A stretch of 62,000 bases of DNA. It comes from Branchiostoma floridae (Eukaryota > Chordata > Leptocardii > Amphioxiformes > Branchiostomatidae). Shown piece after piece: positions 59,001 through 62,000 of the stretch (position 1 is its first letter; each line of letters starts with the position of its first letter). The notes under the pieces are model-generated. The model was not told the origin of the DNA. It saw only the letters and a program-made list of their open reading frames with translations, and did not search any database. The translations under genes were made by a program, and so were the position numbers. The stretch lies in NCBI RefSeq assembly GCF_000003815.2, contig NC_049991.1, positions 14,554,154 to 14,616,153 on the forward strand, given 5' to 3'.

Positions 59001-62000
59001 GCTGGGGCTACTAAAAGGAAAAAGAAAATTGCAACATTTTTTATAATGTTTTTTTAATGAAACTGTCTGGATGTTGTGGCCTTGGAGAAAGCTCTAACTT
59101 CACATAAATTTCCTGATTCAACTCATAAGTAAATGAGTATTTAGCGTCATCTAGGGACTTGGATAGGACATGAATTGGGGATCCTGTGTTTGAGGAGAAC
59201 AACACCTCAAGCACGATAAAGAACCCAACGCACATCAAAAAGAGTAAATATTTGACATGGTATGAGTGGATCAAATAAATCTGTCCAGGTATATAGCTTG
59301 TACTCTTCAGTACAGTCCTAGTTTCTTACGTCACGAGGCTGTTTACTGGGTATGTGACACAAAGAAAGAAACAAACAAAATGCTGCCATTTACCCTTTTG
59401 ATGACAGGTCAGGCCACTCCTCAACATTATCAGGATGTGCTATCTTGTCTTTTTTCCACCTCTTCTTGGGATCCGGAGTCCACAGGCGTTTTGTTGCTAG
59501 CAGTCCTGAAGTCAGACTTGAAGACAGAGTCTTTGTTTTGGACTCCCTTTCCTTGGCGTTGTCATTCCTGTTAACATCGTGGCTGGGAAGCTGTTTTAGT
59601 GCAGACTGTTTTGTGTAGGCTCTGAAGTCACCTGAGGAGCCACTGCACAGGGAACCAAAAGTCGTGGTCACAGTGAATCATTTTCTTAACTAAGTCAGGG
59701 CTTGAAATACTACCTGCATATGCAGGTTAGTGCAGGGAAAATTGGAGCTGTGCAGGTATTTCTGGAGTCTACCTGCACCTAACCTGCACTGGTTCATGTA
59801 CTGGGCTTTATACATAAATATCATATGACGAAGGTATATGTTGATTGTGTTACCACATTTTCTTAACTGACTAAGTTCTTTAAAAGTCGTGGTCACAGTG
59901 AATCATTTTCTTAACTAAGTTCTTAGGCGTTGTCAGCTAGGATGTTACATTTAGGTTGGTTAAATCAAGTGTAGATATATTCAAGTACAATAGGCCTCAC
60001 ATATTGTTGAAGGTTATTAGACATCTAGCTCGAAATTACATGTTTCCCAATAAATCAAGCAACTGGATACATACTCTACACAGTCCGAAGGAAGTACAGT
60101 GTCAATTGATTACATGTACCAACATACAGGAACTATGAAAAGGTAATTCCTTGATAATTAACAATTTTCTGACAATTACATTCTTCAGGAAAGACAAAGC
60201 AATTGGTAACTTTTATTGCATCCAATCCCAAGCGGAGTCATACAAAATAGTACATATTGCTGTCTCTGCTTGGGAAATAAAATGTATGGGACTTGAACAC
60301 ACACACAACTGTACCAGTGGACTAGCCCCCTGTTGCAGCGACTATATCATGTACATTGTACATTGTTAACAAAGTTGTGTGGCCCAGGGGCTTTTGATCA
60401 GTGATGGGCACAGCCATACTTTCAATGTATAGTTAATATTCTATAACTTTTGCTGGATCAATTTAGTACTCAGCTGCTCCAGGTCCAAATATAACATTAC
60501 AATCCATACAAAAACTAAGGAGGGTACATTTGGTACATTTATGAGAATCCACACCAACCTGAAAGTAAAGCCATTGTCAGTTTCCCTGCCTGGAGCCTTC
60601 CCAAGTACCTCAGCTTTGGACCTCCCCCTGCCTCGACCCACACCCACTCTGCACAACATCTGCTTGGTTTCCTAAAACAGGCAATCACTTAGTCACAAAA
60701 CTAGCGAACAATACGCTTAGCAATTTTCTTGTAAGGTTTTGTGGGAAAGTGTCCATTGAAACCTTTGCAAAAAGTAAAAAACACAATTGTGTTTTTAACT
60801 TTTTGCAAACACATGGCTGAAAACACAAGTGATAATGTTCAAATTGTATAGTATCAGAGATGACACAAGATGAATTCTTACAAAAATGTGCAAATGCGTC
60901 TATTTACTGGACAAACAGACACTTGTGTTAGATCGCGTGTCATAATTGTCAGCACATTGGGTTCAGACCCAAGATATCCCGGGTTTGAACCCTATCTTGT
61001 GCCCTTGAGAAAGGCACTTTGCATGACTTTCCCCACTTCACTCTGGTGAAAATGAATACCTAGTTTTGGCTAGGGCCATCCCTCAGATAGGACGTTAAAT
61101 AAAGACTGTGCCATAATGATCTTGGCAAATAAAGGAAGAAAGAAAAAAAGACAAACCCGTAGAAGTGTTACAATGTACTTTCTGAAAATAAATTTCCACA
61201 CCTGAATCCTCCAGTCATCTTCAAACTGACTAGCCAACGGACAGTTAGGAGATGCAGAGCATGATGGGTAGTTAGTACGTTCCTGCATTTCCCAGAGGCG
61301 GAATGTCTGGTGCGCCACCTAGAGACATGCACTAAAAGTTCATGCAGGTTTCTACAAGAAATGCAGATACTATTGACAAAAGACTACTCTATTTTCATTA
61401 GTTACATCTTACATCTATACATATCAAGTTGATAGCATAGCTGTAAACTACAATATATATGACTACAATATTAACAACTGACTACATTTTGAACAATGTA
61501 TCAACAATCTCTAGTCAGAGATTGTAAGCATGGTCCCTACTTTTTTCTCTGGCTCAGGGTAGGCCAGATTCTTGGGAAGTCTTATTGATGCAGCTGGGGG
61601 TCTTTTTCTCCCCCTCCCAGCCCCTGGCACTGGTACAGCCACAAGTTCCTATTAATATTATAAAAAGGTTTTAAATTCAAGACAGAAATGTTCAATTAGC
61701 TATTAAATACGATATGAAGTACAATGTATCTTATGCATACTGGTTGATTTGACTTACTTGACGTAACATACTGGTTATCATTATGCAATACCATGGATAC
61801 CAGTAAGAGAGTAAATTCTCCAATTAGTTGGGATCTTATAAAACTATGATGAATAATTTAACGTTATGTATATGCCATTACCATTTGACACTAATAGCAA
61901 TAAAGATCCAATGAGAAACTTGAAATAAGGCACACTACAGCATCTCTCAACACACAATGTGCAAATGTTATATGATACCTCATCACTGCTGTAGTGTCCA
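53012..62000 (-). CDS. RRM-domain protein with basic N-terminal region, 5' end outside window
   Basis: Spliced - strand gene, eleven exons in the window, at least 358 residues. The visible N-terminal part is basic and low in complexity, with RG-rich patches (GAGRGRKRP, VGRGRGRSK) and a Lys-rich patch (RGKKSPRKRKGKG), suggesting a nuclear or nucleic-acid-binding protein. The C-terminal part reads as one RRM: RNP2-like WIRLDNLPPG, helix 1 SQEVYGILEPFG, strand 2 AIVECHVHRH, RNP1-like DHSSAVVRL, helix 2 SEVCEWCVSCLNE. The aromatic residues of canonical RNP1 are missing, so RNA binding may be weak or the fold used otherwise. All junctions are GT-AG and in phase. I do not recognise the family. Gene order relative to BAIAP3: convergent (tail to tail). 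Confidence 0.8.
53637..53704 (-). CDS. RRM gene exon: RRM helix 2
   Basis: 68 nt: LADSEVCEWCVSCLNETESP then FP. Its first base completes AGA (Arg) from the previous exon, giving AVVRLADSE. Donor GTAAGG. Confidence 0.75.
54800..55020. repeat. Diverged repeat pair, copy 1
   Basis: CAGTACGGGCATTTTCTCTG, GGATAGTTTC, CTTGCAGACAGATG and GTGTGTTAC appear in the same order at 55790-55935. It lies in an intron of the RRM gene. Confidence 0.65.
55165..55678. mobile_element. CAGTCAAACC inverted-repeat element
   Basis: Left end CAGTCAAACCTGTATATAGC and CGGCCAC, right end (inverted) CAGTCAAAGCAGTATTAGC and GACCACC, about 514 bp. TA follows the right end and CA precedes the left, so a TA target duplication is possible but imperfect. 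The short open frame inside is not protein-like. Confidence 0.75.
55790..55935. repeat. Diverged repeat pair, copy 2
   Basis: Partner of 54800-55020 (CAGTAGGGGCATCTTTACTG, GGATAGTTTT, CTTGCAGATAGATG). The two copies flank the CAGTCAAACC element. Confidence 0.65.
56157..56242 (-). CDS. RRM gene exon: RRM strand 2 and RNP1
   Basis: 86 nt: EVYGILEPFGAIVECHVHRH then GDHSSAVV and a split Arg. The FGxIvecxV pattern is typical of RRM strand 2. Acceptor CTGTAG, donor GTACTA. A + strand open frame over the same bases is a shadow. Confidence 0.75.
56265..56500. repeat. Tandem duplication of ~112 bp
   Basis: CAATTTTCTTGGTCAAACAA starts at 56265 and again at 56377; the following 100 bp are nearly identical. 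The second copy has a small insertion (TGCTGTGAAACG). It lies at the end of the intron before the RNP1 exon. Confidence 0.9.
56546..57072. mobile_element. GCTAAGGGCACA inverted-repeat element, copy 2
   Basis: Longer (527 bp) relative of 29103-29434. Shares GTTCTATGGCGTGTCTGCAT, GTACGGAGGCGGTACTTACC and GATCCCCAAAGATTGC with it, with left end GCAAAGGGCACAACCCG and right end TTGTACCCTTAGC. In an intron of the RRM gene. Confidence 0.85.
57305..57370 (-). CDS. RRM gene exon: RNP2
   Basis: 66 nt, phase 0/0: DAVLDAEDWIRLDNLPPGVQ then SQ. IRLDNLP is the RNP2-like first strand. Donor GTTGTC is weaker than consensus. Confidence 0.75.
57668..57763. repeat. (CA)n and (CAGA)n microsatellite
   Basis: CA runs interrupted by a CAGA run and by CATGCACG; compound simple repeat in an intron. 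Confidence 0.95.
57923..57975 (-). CDS. RRM gene exon
   Basis: 53 nt: two bases complete Gly, then KEKEVIKPAPDLSLEAV. Linker just before the RRM. Donor GTAAGA, phase 0. Confidence 0.8.
58291..58363. repeat. 73-bp hairpin
   Basis: CCGTAGTGACCGCTGGCTCA pairs with TGAGCCAGCGGTCACTACGG, extended by a few bases outside and by CCTTT/AAAGG inside; short loop. Intronic. Confidence 0.93.
58853..59010 (-). CDS. RRM gene exon: basic Ser/Pro-rich region
   Basis: 158 nt: SPSRGKKSPRKRKGKGDMSP then PGPGASPDVRSSPKTDDQK. Low-complexity basic region resembling a nuclear localisation signal. Acceptor CTTTTAG, donor GTATGC. Confidence 0.85.
59394..59642 (-). CDS. RRM gene exon, longest
   Basis: 249 nt: GSSGDFRAYTKQSALKQLPS, a charged Ser/Thr stretch, then RLWTPDPKKRWKKDKIAHP and DNVEEWPDLSSK. 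Acceptor CTGTGCAG, donor GTAAAT. Starts and ends phase 2. Confidence 0.88.
59656..59920. repeat. Dispersed repeat flanked by a 39-bp direct repeat
   Basis: AAAGTCGTGGTCACAGTGAA and the following CATTTTCTTAACTAAGT lie at about 59657-59695 and again at 59881-59919, on either side of the CCTGCATATGCA repeat (59706-59850; partner at 43067-43205). The left direct repeat starts 14 bp from the exon acceptor. Confidence 0.85.
60559..60671 (-). CDS. RRM gene exon: GRGRGR patch
   Basis: 113 nt: ETKQMLCRVGVGRGRGRSKA then EVLGKAPGRETDNGFTF. RG-repeat of the kind found in RNA-binding proteins and in arginine-methylated or Tudor-bound proteins. Ends phase 2. Confidence 0.85.
60764..60809. repeat. 46-bp palindrome
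   Basis: TTTGCAAAAAGTAAAAAACA...TTTTTGCAAA with one mismatch across 23-bp arms and no loop, centred on CACAATTGTG. Intronic. Confidence 0.9.
60930..61120 (+). repeat. SINE with pol III B box
   Basis: CGGGTTTGAACCCT is a B-box-like word, followed by TTGTGCCCTTGAGAAAGGCA, CCATCCCTCAGATAGGAC and GTTAAATAAAG, then an AAAGAAAG-rich tail. Shares the last two words with 43655-43980. Confidence 0.7.
61202..61318 (-). CDS. RRM gene exon
   Basis: 117 nt, phase 0/0: VAHQTFRLWEMQERTNYPSC then SASPNCPLASQFEDDWRIQ. Three cysteines, but no zinc-finger spacing I can name. Confidence 0.85.
61541..61648 (-). CDS. RRM gene exon: GRGRKRP patch
   Basis: 108 nt, phase 0/0: ELVAVPVPGAGRGRKRPPAA then SIRLPKNLAYPEPEKK. 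Contains an AT-hook-like GRGRKRP. Donor GTAGGG. Confidence 0.85.
61979..62000 (-). CDS. RRM gene exon, cut by window edge
   Basis: The only phase-compatible reading before donor GTATCA is GHYSSDE, leading into ELVAV. Short, so judged mostly on phase. Confidence 0.6.

Noticed and set aside
1-62000. tRNA, rRNA, or viral sequence
   Set aside because: Only SINE-like pol III boxes were seen, with no cloverleaf; no rRNA or recognisable viral gene.

Overview
This is a window of eukaryotic nuclear DNA: AT-rich, with GT-AG introns of a few hundred bases to several kilobases and many short palindromic repeats. The main gene and the repeat types point to an invertebrate deuterostome, most likely a lancelet (Branchiostoma). 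The species is inferred from protein resemblance and remembered repeat styles; no search was run.

Two spliced genes carry almost all the coding sequence. The first, on the + strand (7030-47160), is a complete BAIAP3-type member of the UNC13/Munc13 family. I rebuilt 36 coding exons, all phase-compatible, giving a predicted 1192 residues: short N-terminus, C2A, MUN (MHD1/MHD2) core, C2B, and a short basic tail. Both C2 domains keep their calcium-binding aspartates. By family knowledge it should prime or tether dense-core or endosome-derived vesicles in a calcium-dependent way. The second gene, on the - strand, enters from the right edge (62000) and runs left to about 53012. Eleven exons encode a basic, low-complexity region followed by one RNA-recognition motif (RRM). 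I cannot name its family.

Layout: 1-1665 is a 51-bp minisatellite with higher-order structure and an orientation switch near 165-205. 1666-7029 is non-coding. 7030-7118 is the proposed first coding exon. Intron 1 (7119-14486) holds a 2.1-kb GC-rich inverted-repeat element and a 1.09-kb piggyBac-like element nested in an older palindromic element. 14487-47160 holds the remaining exons. 47161-53011 is mostly non-coding, with an in-phase candidate alternative last exon for the first gene (49788-49912) and a roughly 1-kb tandem array. 53012-62000 is the RRM gene.

The most interesting observations are exon duplications inside the BAIAP3-like gene: an open, in-phase second copy of a MUN-domain exon (36361-36462), two decayed copies of a C2A exon (24.7-25.0 kb), a partial copy of the following exon (25.3 kb), and an alternative last exon encoding a second version of the C-terminal tail. 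Intron positions and phases are also shared between C2A and C2B, a trace of their common origin. Several near-perfect hairpins and repeated palindromic elements sit next to exons.
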